Shown: in pieces, positions 42,894-52,068 of the stretch
How positions within the stretch are numbered: the stretch's first letter is position 1
Layout of the letters: each line of letters begins with the position of its first letter
DNA from: Stutzerimonas kunmingensis
GTDB taxonomy: Bacteria; Pseudomonadota; Gammaproteobacteria; Pseudomonadales; Pseudomonadaceae
DNA: 64,000 bases
Direction: 5' to 3'
Assembly (NCBI RefSeq): GCF_014764705.1
Contig: NZ_JACXXG010000009.1
Location: 1-64,000 of the forward strand
Translations under genes and position numbers: made by a program
Notes under the pieces: model-generated
The model's input: only the letters and a program-made list of their open reading frames with translations
The model's database searches: none
What the model was told of the DNA's origin: nothing

Positions 42894-43841
42894 ATGACCG
42901 ATTCTTCCGGCGCTTCGAACCTGGCCTCGAATGCGTTCGAGCAGCAGGAGCTATTTCCTATCCGCGAGGTTTCCCGCCTTACTGGTGTCAACCCGGTGAC
43001 TTTGCGCGCGTGGGAACGCCGCTACGGACTGATCCGGCCGACACGCACGGACAGTGGCCATCGGCTGTACTCGATGGCAGATGTGGAAGCGGTGCGCAGC
43101 ATCCTTTCCTGGACCGAGCGTGGCGTGGCGGTAAGCAAGGTCGGCAGCATTCTGGCGCGCAGCGCGGCAACCCGCGAAGCTGAGGAGCCCGCAATAGTTG
43201 TCAGTGGGGAGTGGGGTGAGTGGCAAGCGCAGCTGCGCGAAGCCGTGAATAGCTTCGACGAGGTGCGCCTGGAGCAGCTTTATGGCCAGGTCTTCTCCAC
43301 CTATCCGCTGGCCGTGGTTTTTCAGGATGTTCTGTTGCCGGTTTGGCAGGAGCTTCTGCTGCGTCAGGATGAGTTCGGCGGCACCAGCGAGTGGCTCTTT
43401 CTCGATGCCTTTCTCCGTGCCCGGGTGCTCCAGCGGTTGCAGCTGGCTCGCATGCCGGCTGGCGAGCGCGTACTGCTCGCCGCGATGCCAGGGCAGTGCC
43501 GCGAACTGGAGCTGCTGGTAGCAGGGCTGATGTTGAGCGGCGACAGCCTGGCCGTCAGCGTGCTGCCGATCGGGCAGCCGCTGGAGGAGCTCGCGCTGGT
43601 CTGCGACAAGATGAAACCGCAGGGCCTGGTCCTGTTCTCCAACGTTCCCCACGGCGAGGCGCAACTACGCCAGCTCAACAAGCTATCGCTAGGGCTCGAT
43701 TGCCCGCTGGCGGTGGCCGGTGAGGCCGCCGAACTGGGTCGTGAAGCGCTGGCGGGTACGCCGATCGCCTGCCTGGGTAGTTCCGGCAAGCTGATGCAGC
43801 GCCGTTTGCGGCAATTTCTCGCCGGCCAGCTGGATACTTGA
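42894..43841 (+). CDS. MerR family regulator, class II LitR/PplR type (second copy)
   Basis: 315 residues. DNA-binding part: LFPIREVSRLTGVNPVTLRA followed by WERRYGLIRPTRTDSGHRLY. The C-terminal region has the CarH/LitR-like bundle and Rossmann-like fold (VLLAAMPGQCRELELLVAGL, SLAVSVLPIGQPLEEL). The cobalamin ligand segment D-x-H-x-x-G has no His here, as in the first copy. ATG 42894 gives the conserved N-terminus. It differs clearly from the 30826-31761 protein, so it is an older paralogue and not a recent duplication. Confidence 0.85.
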   Translation: MTDSSGASNLASNAFEQQELFPIREVSRLTGVNPVTLRAWERRYGLIRPTRTDSGHRLYSMADVEAVRSILSWTERGVAVSKVGSILARSAATREAEEPAIVVSGEWGEWQAQLREAVNSFDEVRLEQLYGQVFSTYPLAVVFQDVLLPVWQELLLRQDEFGGTSEWLFLDAFLRARVLQRLQLARMPAGERVLLAAMPGQCRELELLVAGLMLSGDSLAVSVLPIGQPLEELALVCDKMKPQGLVLFSNVPHGEAQLRQLNKLSLGLDCPLAVAGEAAELGREALAGTPIACLGSSGKLMQRRLRQFLAGQLDT

Positions 43842-43879
43842 GCGATGCGCGTGACTGTCGGGCTAGAGGAGAGTAATCC

Positions 43880-46411
43880 ATGACGCCAGACAGCGTTCCT
43901 TCTACCTTGCTACCGTTGCGCCACGTGCTTTCCAATGGTCTGCAGGTGGGCTTTATCCAGTTGCCGACTGGCAGCCAGGCGGCAGCGCTAGTGCGCGTGC
44001 ATGCCGGTGCGCACGACGCGCCGAGTCAATATCCGGGGCTCGCGCATTTTCTCGAGCATCTGCTGTTTCTAGGCAGCCATGCCTACGGGCCGTCGCAAAG
44101 TCTGATGCCGTTCGTGCAGGGCTGTGCCGGGCTACTGAATGCATCGACCCGCGAGCGCCACACCGATTTCTTCTTTCAGGTTTCGCCTGCGGCCTTTGAC
44201 GAAGCGTTGAAGCGCCTGCTCGATATGCTTGCTCGGCCACTGCTCGATCCGGCTGCGCAGCTTCGCGAGCGCGAGGTGTTACAGGCCGAATTCCTGGCGC
44301 GTGGGCGGGATCGGGAAACCCTGTGCGACGCCGCTATTGGTACGGCGCTGACCACCCCGCATCCGTTTTCTGCTTTTCACGCGGGCAATCGCGACACGCT
44401 GCCGGTAGAGCTGCTGGCGTTCCAGCAGGCGCTGCAGGGCTATCACAGACGCTTCTACCACGCCGAGCAGATGGAGCTGCTGGTTGCCGCTCCCTGCAGC
44501 CTTGAGCAACTGATTGAGGTGTTGAGTTGCGTCGAGTGCCAGCTGCCGGCTGCACCTTTGGTAGCAAGGCCGGTGCCGCCGTTGCGCGCTGATGACGGCG
44601 CCACGTTGCAGCTGAAGGTTGACGCTGCAAAGCCCTGCCTGGCCATGGCATTCGCGCTGGACGACCTGCCCGAAGGCGTCGCCGTGGCGCTGGATGTCCT
44701 GCGGTCATGCTTGGCCTCCCAGGCCAATGGCAGTTTCTTCGCGGCAATGCGCGAGGCGCACTGGTGCGATGCGCTGGGGCTGCGGACGCCCTACTGGCAC
44801 GCGGGGCAGGGCGTGGTCGTACTCGAATTTCAGCTGACAGAGCAGGGCATGGCGGATCGCGGTCAGCTCGTTGCGGCAGCGCGTGGCTGGCTGCACTTCA
44901 TGACATCGCAGGCGCCCTGGTCCGAGCTGTGGAGCGAATACGTGCATATTCGCCAGCGCGAGCTGCTGGGCAAGGAGCCATTGGCGCTGTTGCGCTATTG
45001 GATCGATCCGGGAGCCTGGTCGCCGTCTACCAACGCCACAGATGTACAGCATGCGTTCAGGACGCTGGGCACAGCGTTGCACGGCTGTGAGCCGATCATC
45101 CTTACCGTCGATGACAGCGACGGTGACGGTCACGCGCGCATCGCTACGAAAGGCGCGGGATTTGCGCTGCAGGTGGCTTCGCAACAGCTGCCGATTCCAG
45201 ATCCCAGAGCGTGGCAATGGCAGCTCCCCGAGCGCAATCCCTGGTTGAGTGAGCGAGTGCAGCCGCGGACGGCGCCGGTGCTGTCGCCATCGCTGTGTTG
45301 GCTCGAGCACGGCGACGGTGCAAGTGGGCAGGGTGCACTGTATGTCAGGTGGCGCCTGTCCAGTGGGCAGCCGGCGGCCGGCCTGTGGCACGTGCTGAAC
45401 GCTGCATTGCGACCACATACCCATGCCGCCGCACAGGCGGGGGTCGAGGTGCGTTTCGAAGACCACGGGCGCAGTTGGTGTCTGTCCCTGGTCGGCCATG
45501 CCGAGGCGGCACCGATCATTCTTCGGGACTTGCTCAGGGTACTGAAGGCGCCACCAGCCAGTGCGTTCGATGAAGGTTCGCGCCTGCTCAGCAAAGCCGA
45601 AACCCCGTGTGCCGACGAGATACTGATACGGCAGCTGCTACGCCGAATTCCTGCTCTGCTGGAGCCGATGACGTCCGTTGATGGCCTTCCTCTGCATCAG
45701 GCCGGACTCGATCAGCTCTGGCTCCGGTCACACTGGGATGCATTGGCGGTTGGATTCTCAGTTCATCTGAGTGGACCGTTGCAGGATGTTCTCGATGCTG
45801 TGCCCGGCATGCCGGACCTCATCAGCAGTGAGCAGGCCGCAGGCGTGCCGCGCTACCAGTGGTCTCGCTTTGGCGAGCCGGGTGAAGAAACTGCGCTGGT
45901 CCTGTTTTGCCCTCTGCCGGATCGTATGGCGGCCACGGAGGCGGCTTGGCGACAGCTTTCACGGCTCATGGAGGGCGCGTTCTTCCGCCGCCTGCGTAGC
46001 GAGCTGCAACTGGGCTACGCGGTGTTTTGCGGCTTTCGCCAGTTCGGCGAGCGGCCCGGTATCGTGTTCGCCGTGCAATCCCCCAGCGCTTCGGCCCCCG
46101 AAATTCTTGGCCATATCGAAGCCTTCCTTGAAGCCTTCGCTGGCAACCTGGCTGCGCAGACCACCGCGGCGTCCCTCGACAGCGCGTCGCTGTCAGAACA
46201 GAGCGCGGACTTGCGGCGGCATGCCGAGCGCATCTGGCAAGCTCGCTTGGCTGGCGGCGACAACAGCCATCCCGCCGCTGTGAACGCCGCCATGGCTGTC
46301 CTCCAGGTTCAGGATATGCGTGATCAGCTACATGCACTGCGCAGCGCCATCGGCGGTTGGTGTGTCGTGGCCAATGCAGACGCACCGGACGCGCGCTGGC
46401 AGCAGCGCTGA
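43880..46411 (+). CDS. pqqF: PqqF-type M16 zinc metallopeptidase
   Basis: 843 residues. The inverted zinc motif HFLEH (about residue 56), with the downstream Glu in the REREVLQAEF region, defines the M16 family. The N-terminal LRHVLSNGLQVGFIQLPTGS and repeated half-domains of four M16 folds match PqqF, which trims the PqqA peptide in PQQ synthesis. The gene stands alone here: no pqqA-E is in the window, and a porin gene follows. GAGGAGAG precedes ATG 43880. A general M16 peptidase role cannot be excluded. Confidence 0.78.
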   Translation: MTPDSVPSTLLPLRHVLSNGLQVGFIQLPTGSQAAALVRVHAGAHDAPSQYPGLAHFLEHLLFLGSHAYGPSQSLMPFVQGCAGLLNASTRERHTDFFFQVSPAAFDEALKRLLDMLARPLLDPAAQLREREVLQAEFLARGRDRETLCDAAIGTALTTPHPFSAFHAGNRDTLPVELLAFQQALQGYHRRFYHAEQMELLVAAPCSLEQLIEVLSCVECQLPAAPLVARPVPPLRADDGATLQLKVDAAKPCLAMAFALDDLPEGVAVALDVLRSCLASQANGSFFAAMREAHWCDALGLRTPYWHAGQGVVVLEFQLTEQGMADRGQLVAAARGWLHFMTSQAPWSELWSEYVHIRQRELLGKEPLALLRYWIDPGAWSPSTNATDVQHAFRTLGTALHGCEPIILTVDDSDGDGHARIATKGAGFALQVASQQLPIPDPRAWQWQLPERNPWLSERVQPRTAPVLSPSLCWLEHGDGASGQGALYVRWRLSSGQPAAGLWHVLNAALRPHTHAAAQAGVEVRFEDHGRSWCLSLVGHAEAAPIILRDLLRVLKAPPASAFDEGSRLLSKAETPCADEILIRQLLRRIPALLEPMTSVDGLPLHQAGLDQLWLRSHWDALAVGFSVHLSGPLQDVLDAVPGMPDLISSEQAAGVPRYQWSRFGEPGEETALVLFCPLPDRMAATEAAWRQLSRLMEGAFFRRLRSELQLGYAVFCGFRQFGERPGIVFAVQSPSASAPEILGHIEAFLEAFAGNLAAQTTAASLDSASLSEQSADLRRHAERIWQARLAGGDNSHPAAVNAAMAVLQVQDMRDQLHALRSAIGGWCVVANADAPDARWQQR

Positions 46412-46594
46412 CCGAACCCGCCCCCGTCGTCAGACGGTAGCCCTGTACTGCCGGGCGTTCCGCATCCACTACGAGCAATAGAAGGATCGGGCTTTTGTCT
46501 GCGCCGGATTAGGCGCGCGCTGCTTTGGATGTAGTACCTAAGCCCACATCTATGACGTCAGCGGATGACATGCTTTGCGCGCAGATCGACCCCC

Positions 46595-46621
46595 GCGGCG
46601 AAAGTACTAGCCTTTCGCCGC
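46595..46621. promoter_or_regulatory. Inverted repeat upstream of the porin gene
   Basis: GCGGCGAAAG (46595-46604) and CTTTCGCCGC (46612-46621) form a perfect 10-bp inverted repeat with a 7-base spacer, 83 bases before the porin ATG. It may be an operator or a 5' leader hairpin. The rest of 46412-46704 shows nothing clear. Confidence 0.35.
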
Positions 46622-46704
46622 CATCGAAGCGTATGTGCGCCCTGATGGCCTTTCGATAATCGCTCCCGTCACGACTGCTTGTCGTCATTACCGCGGAGAG
46701 CGCC

Positions 46705-47892
46705 ATGCACAAGAACAAGAAAGCCGTATCAACCCTGCTACCACTGGCCCTTGCCAGTGCCGTCGCCATGACCGTAAGCCAATCGGCACTTGCCGAAATC
46801 ATGCTTTACGATGAAGGGGACACCACCTTCGCCGTAGATGGTTACTTCAACACCTTCTACGTCCACAGCGACATCGATCGGGATGGTGAGCAGTTCGACC
46901 GCAAGCAGTCGCGGGTGAAGATGGGCTTTCTGCCCAACTGGATCGGCTTCAACTTCGGCAAGCAGGTCGGCGACCTCAAACTCGGTGGCCGCTCATCCTT
47001 CTGGGTAACGATCAACGACAGCGATACCAACGGCACCGAAACCGGCATCGACGTGCGTCAGTTCTACGCGACCGCAGCGAGTGAGCAGTGGGGCGAAGTG
47101 CTTTTCGGTAAGGATTTCGGCCTGTTCGGTCGCTCCAACATCCTGCTCGACGAAATGCTCAGCGGTTACGGTCAGGTCAGCGATACCCTGGGCCTGGTCG
47201 ATGGCGGCGGCGTCTCCTTCGGCAATATTGGTACCGGCTATCCATACCCGTTCCCGACTTCGCAGATCACCTATCGCTCGCCGAAGATGAATGGTCTGCG
47301 CATCGCCGCAGGCATCATGGACCCGGTGGATACCACCGAGGACACCTCGTCCACTCTGGACAAGGCGTACCAGGAAGCACCGCGTTTCGAAACCGAGATC
47401 ACCTACGAGTTCGAGATGGGCGGCACGCAGTTCTACACCTGGATCAACGGCATGCAGCAGAGCTCGGACAACACCGACAGCAGCATCGACAAAGTCGATT
47501 CCAAGGGCCTGGGTTACGGCGTGCAGGCCAAAATGGGCAGCCTGTCGCTGACCGCCTCGGGCTTCCAGGCCGAGGGCATCAACCCGTTCTTCACCAACAA
47601 CGCCGGCGAAGCACTGCTGCGTGAGGTGGACAGCGACGGCTACCTGCTGCAGGGTTCCTACCGCTTCGGCAAGAACCGCGTAGCCCTGTCCTACGGCAAA
47701 ACGAAGGATGACGGCAACGGTCTGGGCAGTGCGGCTGACTACGAGACCCGCGGCATCGCTCTGTTTCACAGCATCAACGACAACCTGACGCTGGTTGCCG
47801 AGCTGAACCAGTTCGAGATCGAAGGCAAGGATAGCCCGGCGCTGGATGAAGAAACCCGCACCTTCGCAGTGGGTGCTGCGCTCAGCTTCTAA
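46705..47892 (+). CDS. Outer membrane porin
   Basis: 395 residues. A signal peptide ends at about residue 31 (SQSALA). The mature chain alternates polar and hydrophobic residues and ends in aromatic Phe, as expected for a barrel. FAVDGYFNTFYVHSDIDRDG, GRSSFWVTINDSDTNGTETG, GEVLFGKDFGLFGRSNILLD and YETRGIALFHSINDNLTLVA resemble general Gram-negative porins. Substrate specificity cannot be read. It has its own terminator at 48014-48045. The GAGAG ribosome site lies before ATG 46705. Confidence 0.85.
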   Translation: MHKNKKAVSTLLPLALASAVAMTVSQSALAEIMLYDEGDTTFAVDGYFNTFYVHSDIDRDGEQFDRKQSRVKMGFLPNWIGFNFGKQVGDLKLGGRSSFWVTINDSDTNGTETGIDVRQFYATAASEQWGEVLFGKDFGLFGRSNILLDEMLSGYGQVSDTLGLVDGGGVSFGNIGTGYPYPFPTSQITYRSPKMNGLRIAAGIMDPVDTTEDTSSTLDKAYQEAPRFETEITYEFEMGGTQFYTWINGMQQSSDNTDSSIDKVDSKGLGYGVQAKMGSLSLTASGFQAEGINPFFTNNAGEALLREVDSDGYLLQGSYRFGKNRVALSYGKTKDDGNGLGSAADYETRGIALFHSINDNLTLVAELNQFEIEGKDSPALDEETRTFAVGAALSF

Positions 47893-48220
47893 GCAACAGC
47901 GACGGAAGGGCGCGGATGGCAGTCGAACCGTAGGTCGTGCCATCCGTTGCGATGCAGTGGTGCGTACGTTGATCGTCCCCACGCCCTGAGTGCAACGACA
48001 ACCGCTGCACCTGAAAGGCTGGTACCCGTGAGGGGCCAGCCTTTTCGCCATCTGCTCAATTCGACATCACCGCTCTCGGCAGCGGAACTGTTGGCAACCT
48101 GCGTTGTTTCGTCGCGATGCTACCTAGGCAGGCCTTTACCGGTACTCAAGTAGCATTTTCGTCCCATATGCCCTGCCCAAGAATGGGGACATCCGATTCA
48201 GGTGGTGCGGGGTATCGTGC
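47893..48220 (+). other. Intergenic stretch between porin and nosP
   Basis: 328 bases holding the porin terminator. The rest (48046-48220) has no recognisable gene, FNR/DNR box or repeat; it must carry the nosP promoter. Confidence 0.5.
48014..48045 (+). terminator. Intrinsic terminator of the porin gene
   Basis: AAAGGCTGG (48014-48022) pairs with CCAGCCTTT (48036-48044), 13-base loop, followed by TTTT. Confidence 0.75.
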
Positions 48221-49384
48221 GTGACCGATGAACAAGGCGAAGTGATCCGCACGGCGATGTCCGAGGCGCGGCTACCCGAAACGGTGGCGCAGGACCTGGC
48301 GCGCCAACTGATGCACCCGCATCTGGGCTTCGTGCTGTTCTTCTGTTCCGCTGAATACGACCTGCCGGCGCTGGGCGATGCGCTGCGCCAATACTTCGGT
48401 GGCGTGCGTCTGGTCGGTTGCACCTCGGCAGGCGAGATCACCTCACAGGGCTATGGGCGCAGCTGCGTGACGGCAGTCGGCTTCGACCATCGAAGCTTTT
48501 CCATCGCCTGCGAGCTGATCGACGAGATGGATCGCTTCAGCCTGATCGAGGCACAGCAGTTGGTCGAACGCCTGGGTAGCGACTGCCGCAGCAACTCGCT
48601 GGCGCCGATCAAGGACCACAGCTTTGCGCTGACGCTGCTCGACGGGCTGTCCAGCCGTGAGGAAATCGTGTTGTCTGCGCTTAGCGCCGCGTTCGGCAGC
48701 ATTCCGCATTTCGGCGGTTCGGCTGGCGACGACAATCACCTCAGCGATACCTACGTCTATTACGACGGCCGGTTCTACAGCGGTGCGGCGATCGTGGTGC
48801 TGATCAACACCTGGCTGGATTTCGAGGTGTTCACCACCCATCACATCCTGCCACTCGAAGACAAACTGGTCGTGACCCGCGCCGACAGCAACAGCAGGCG
48901 GGTCTACGAGCTGAACGCCGAGCCGGCCGCCGAGGAATACGCCCGGCTGATCGGTGTGCCGGTCAGCGATCTCGATCACCGTCTGTTCGCCGCCCATCCC
49001 TTGGCGGTGCGGATCAACGAGCATTACTACGTGCGCTCGATCCAGAAGGTCAACGAGGACATGAGCCTGACCTTCTATTGCGCGGTGGAGAACGGCATCG
49101 TGCTCACCGCCATGGAACCCGGTCCGCTGATGCCGAATCTGGAAGCCCTGTTCGAGCGGCTGGAACAGCGCCTCGGGCCGCCGCTGTTGACCATTGGTTG
49201 CGACTGCTTTCTGCGCCGGCTGGAAATCGAGGGCAACGACACCAGCGAACAGACCTCGGCTTTTCTCCGACGCCAGCAGGTGATCGGCTTCAACACCTAC
49301 GGAGAGCAGTTCAATGGCATGCACATCAACCAGACCTTCACCGGTGTCGCCATTGGCCGACCCGGAGGCCGGGCAGGTCGCTGA
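48221..49384 (+). CDS. nosP: FIST-domain nitric-oxide sensor NosP
   Basis: 387 residues with FIST_N (about 25-220: CSAEYDLPALGDALRQYF, LVGCTSAGEITSQGYG, HFGGSAGDDNHLS) and FIST_C (about 225-375: VYELNAEPAAEEYARLIG, HPLAVRINEHYYVRSI, GCDCFLRRLEIEGND, GFNTYGEQFNGMHINQTFTG). In P. aeruginosa the homologue encoded just before NahK is a heme protein that binds NO and controls NahK. Denitrifiers make NO, so the role fits. The start is GTG 48221. The 3' end overlaps the kinase gene. Confidence 0.85.
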   Translation: MTDEQGEVIRTAMSEARLPETVAQDLARQLMHPHLGFVLFFCSAEYDLPALGDALRQYFGGVRLVGCTSAGEITSQGYGRSCVTAVGFDHRSFSIACELIDEMDRFSLIEAQQLVERLGSDCRSNSLAPIKDHSFALTLLDGLSSREEIVLSALSAAFGSIPHFGGSAGDDNHLSDTYVYYDGRFYSGAAIVVLINTWLDFEVFTTHHILPLEDKLVVTRADSNSRRVYELNAEPAAEEYARLIGVPVSDLDHRLFAAHPLAVRINEHYYVRSIQKVNEDMSLTFYCAVENGIVLTAMEPGPLMPNLEALFERLEQRLGPPLLTIGCDCFLRRLEIEGNDTSEQTSAFLRRQQVIGFNTYGEQFNGMHINQTFTGVAIGRPGGRAGR

Positions 49385-51953
49385 GCTGCTGGCGCGCCAG
49401 GCCGAACTCGAGCGCGAAAACCTCAAGCTCAAACGCATCAACGCTGCACTGATCGAGCGCGTCGAATCCAGTGGCGCCGGACGGGATGCATCCTATGCGG
49501 CGTTCCAGCATTCGGTGGAACTGGCCGAGCAGGTGCGCGAGCGCACCGACGCGTTGAACCAGGCGATGGCCGAGCTCAAGGGCAGCAACCAGTTGCTCAG
49601 CGATGCGCGGCTGCGTGCGGAAACCGCGCACCAGCACCTGGTAGACGCCATCGAAAGCATTTCCGACGCCTTCGTGCTGTTCGACCGGGATCAGCGCATC
49701 GTCCTGTTCAACCGTCGCTTCAAGTCGCTATGGACGCGCACGCGCGCGCGCATCAACGCCGGCACGCGGCTGGCCGAGGTCCGCCGGCTGGCGGAAAGCA
49801 CCGGTCTGATCGTCGAGGAACACCGCGGCAAGGGCGATGAGCCCACGGTGTATCGACTGAACAACGGCCGTTGGGTGCAGGTCAGCGAGCGGCCGACCCG
49901 TGAAGGCGGGCTGGTGATTCTCTACACCGACATCACCGAGGTGAAAGTCAGCGAGACCATGCGTCGCGAGCAGGCGCTGGCGCAGAAGTCGAGGCTGTTG
50001 CAGCGCGCGGTGGACAACCTGTCCCAGGGCGTAGCGATGGTCAGCGCCGAGGGTGCGCTGGAGCTGTGGAACCGGCGCTTTCTCGAACTCTGCGGGCTGG
50101 CGCCGATCGAGGCACATCGACCGTTCGAGGAGGTCATGGCCGACAGCGAGCTGACCCTGCTCACACCCAACAGCCGTGACGCCCGCGGCCGGCCAATCCG
50201 CGAGCTGGAGCAGCGCCTGTTCGATGGCCGCGTGCTGGAAATTCGCACCCATGCGCTGCCCACCGGCGGCTTCGTCAATACCTTTACTGACATCACCGAG
50301 CGCTACCGCCATGCCGAGGCGCTGCGCGAGAGCGAGCGCTGGATTCGCCTGATCACCGACCATGTGCCGGCGCTGATCGCCTACGTCTCGGCCGATCTCA
50401 CTTACGAGTTCACCAACAAGGTCTACGAGGAATGGTATCGCTGGCCCAGCGACGGCATGCTCGGCCAGTCGCTGCGCGAGGTCCACAGCGGCGAGCACTG
50501 GCGGCAACTGGAGCCCTACATCGATCGCGCACTGTCGGGCGAGAGCGTCAGCTTCGAGATGGCCGAGCGCAACCATGCCGGCCAGCAGCGCTACATGCTG
50601 CGCTCCTATGTGCCGAACCGGCAGGCCAATGGCGAAGTGGCCGGTATTTTCGTGCTGATTCAGGACATCACCGATCGCCGGCGCACCGCTGAGGCGCTGC
50701 ACCAGGCCTATCAGAATCTCGAACAGCGGGTGCGTGAGCGCACTGCCGAGCTGACCAGCCTCAACGACCAGCTGCTGCGCGAGATCGACGAGCGCAGCCA
50801 TGTCGAGGCGCGGCTGCGCGAAGCCAAGCGCGAGGCGGAAGTGGCCAACCTGTCCAAGACCAAATTCCTTGCCGCGGTCAGCCATGACCTGCTGCAGCCG
50901 CTCAACGCCGCGCGGCTGTTCACCAGCGCCTTGCTGGAACAACCGGGGGCGCCCAACGGCGGGCTGATCCGCAACATCAGCAACTCGCTGGAAGACGTGG
51001 AGAACCTGCTCGGCACGCTGGTCGATATTTCCAAGCTGGATGCCGGCGTGATCAAACCGGATATCGCCCCGTTCGCCGTCAGTGAGCTGTTGGAAAACCT
51101 GGCCATGGAGTTCCGCCAGATCGCCGGGGCCGAACAGTTGCAGCTGGACTTCATTCCCTGTTCGGCGCTGGTGCGCAGCGATATCCAGCTGCTCGCGCGC
51201 ATCCTGCGCAATCTGCTGACCAACGCGATTCGCTACACACCCAAAGGACGCGTACTGCTCGGTTGTCGTCGCCACCGGCAGAGTCTGTCCATCGAAGTCT
51301 GGGATACCGGCGTGGGCATCGCGTCGGACAAGCTCGAGGAAATTTTCCAGGAATTCAAACGCGGGGAGGGCGTGCGTCCCAACCAGGATCGTGGTCTCGG
51401 CCTTGGCCTGGCCATCGTCGAGAAGATCGCCCGTATGCTGGGCCATCGTATCCGGGTCAGTTCGCACCCGGGACGCGGCTCGTGTTTCGCCATCGACGTA
51501 CCCTTGGCCAAGCGCGCACCCAAGGCGCGGCCTGAGACGAGCACCACGGAGCTGGTGCTACAGCGGCTGCAGGGCGCCCGGGTCTGGGTGCTGGATAACG
51601 ACACGGCGATCTGTGCGGGCATGCGCACGTTGCTGGAAGGCTGGGGCTGCAAGGTGATCACGGCGCTGTCCGAGGAGGACCTGGCGAGGCAGGTGGACAA
51701 CTTCCATGCCGAGGCCGATCTGATGATCGCCGACTACCACCTGGACAATGGCCACACCGGCATCGATGTCGTCGCCACCGTCAATGCGCGCCGCGCCAGC
51801 CCGCTACCGGCGCTGATGATCACCGCCAACTACAGCAACGAACTCAAGCAGCAGGTCCGCGAGCTGGGCCATATGCTGATGCACAAGCCGGTGCGGCCGA
51901 TGAAGCTGAAGACTGCCATGTGCCATATGCTCGAGCATGGTACAGCTGGATGA
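49344..51953 (+). CDS. nahK: NosP-associated hybrid histidine kinase
   Basis: 869 residues from GTG 49344; ATG 49314 is also possible. It starts inside nosP in another frame. A coiled coil (about 10-100) precedes three PAS domains (about 105-205, 220-320, 325-445). The kinase core follows a second coiled coil: AAVSHDLLQPLNAARLF (His about 512), NLLTNAIRYT, DTGVGI and GLGLGLAIVEKIARML. The C-terminal receiver has VLDNDTAICAGMRTLL and IADYHLDNGHTGIDVV. There is no membrane helix. Known relatives pass phosphate through HptB and affect biofilm dispersal in response to NO-NosP. Confidence 0.86.
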   Translation: MSPLADPEAGQVAELLARQAELERENLKLKRINAALIERVESSGAGRDASYAAFQHSVELAEQVRERTDALNQAMAELKGSNQLLSDARLRAETAHQHLVDAIESISDAFVLFDRDQRIVLFNRRFKSLWTRTRARINAGTRLAEVRRLAESTGLIVEEHRGKGDEPTVYRLNNGRWVQVSERPTREGGLVILYTDITEVKVSETMRREQALAQKSRLLQRAVDNLSQGVAMVSAEGALELWNRRFLELCGLAPIEAHRPFEEVMADSELTLLTPNSRDARGRPIRELEQRLFDGRVLEIRTHALPTGGFVNTFTDITERYRHAEALRESERWIRLITDHVPALIAYVSADLTYEFTNKVYEEWYRWPSDGMLGQSLREVHSGEHWRQLEPYIDRALSGESVSFEMAERNHAGQQRYMLRSYVPNRQANGEVAGIFVLIQDITDRRRTAEALHQAYQNLEQRVRERTAELTSLNDQLLREIDERSHVEARLREAKREAEVANLSKTKFLAAVSHDLLQPLNAARLFTSALLEQPGAPNGGLIRNISNSLEDVENLLGTLVDISKLDAGVIKPDIAPFAVSELLENLAMEFRQIAGAEQLQLDFIPCSALVRSDIQLLARILRNLLTNAIRYTPKGRVLLGCRRHRQSLSIEVWDTGVGIASDKLEEIFQEFKRGEGVRPNQDRGLGLGLAIVEKIARMLGHRIRVSSHPGRGSCFAIDVPLAKRAPKARPETSTTELVLQRLQGARVWVLDNDTAICAGMRTLLEGWGCKVITALSEEDLARQVDNFHAEADLMIADYHLDNGHTGIDVVATVNARRASPLPALMITANYSNELKQQVRELGHMLMHKPVRPMKLKTAMCHMLEHGTAG

Positions 51954-52068
51954 CTGATCCGCTGGCCCCGGCAGCCGCCGGATGTGACCGCATCGCCGCG
52001 GGCGCGCTTCCCACAGGACCTGGAGTTTTGTAGAAGCACGACATCTGGGCGATGGTATGGCTTTCAGG

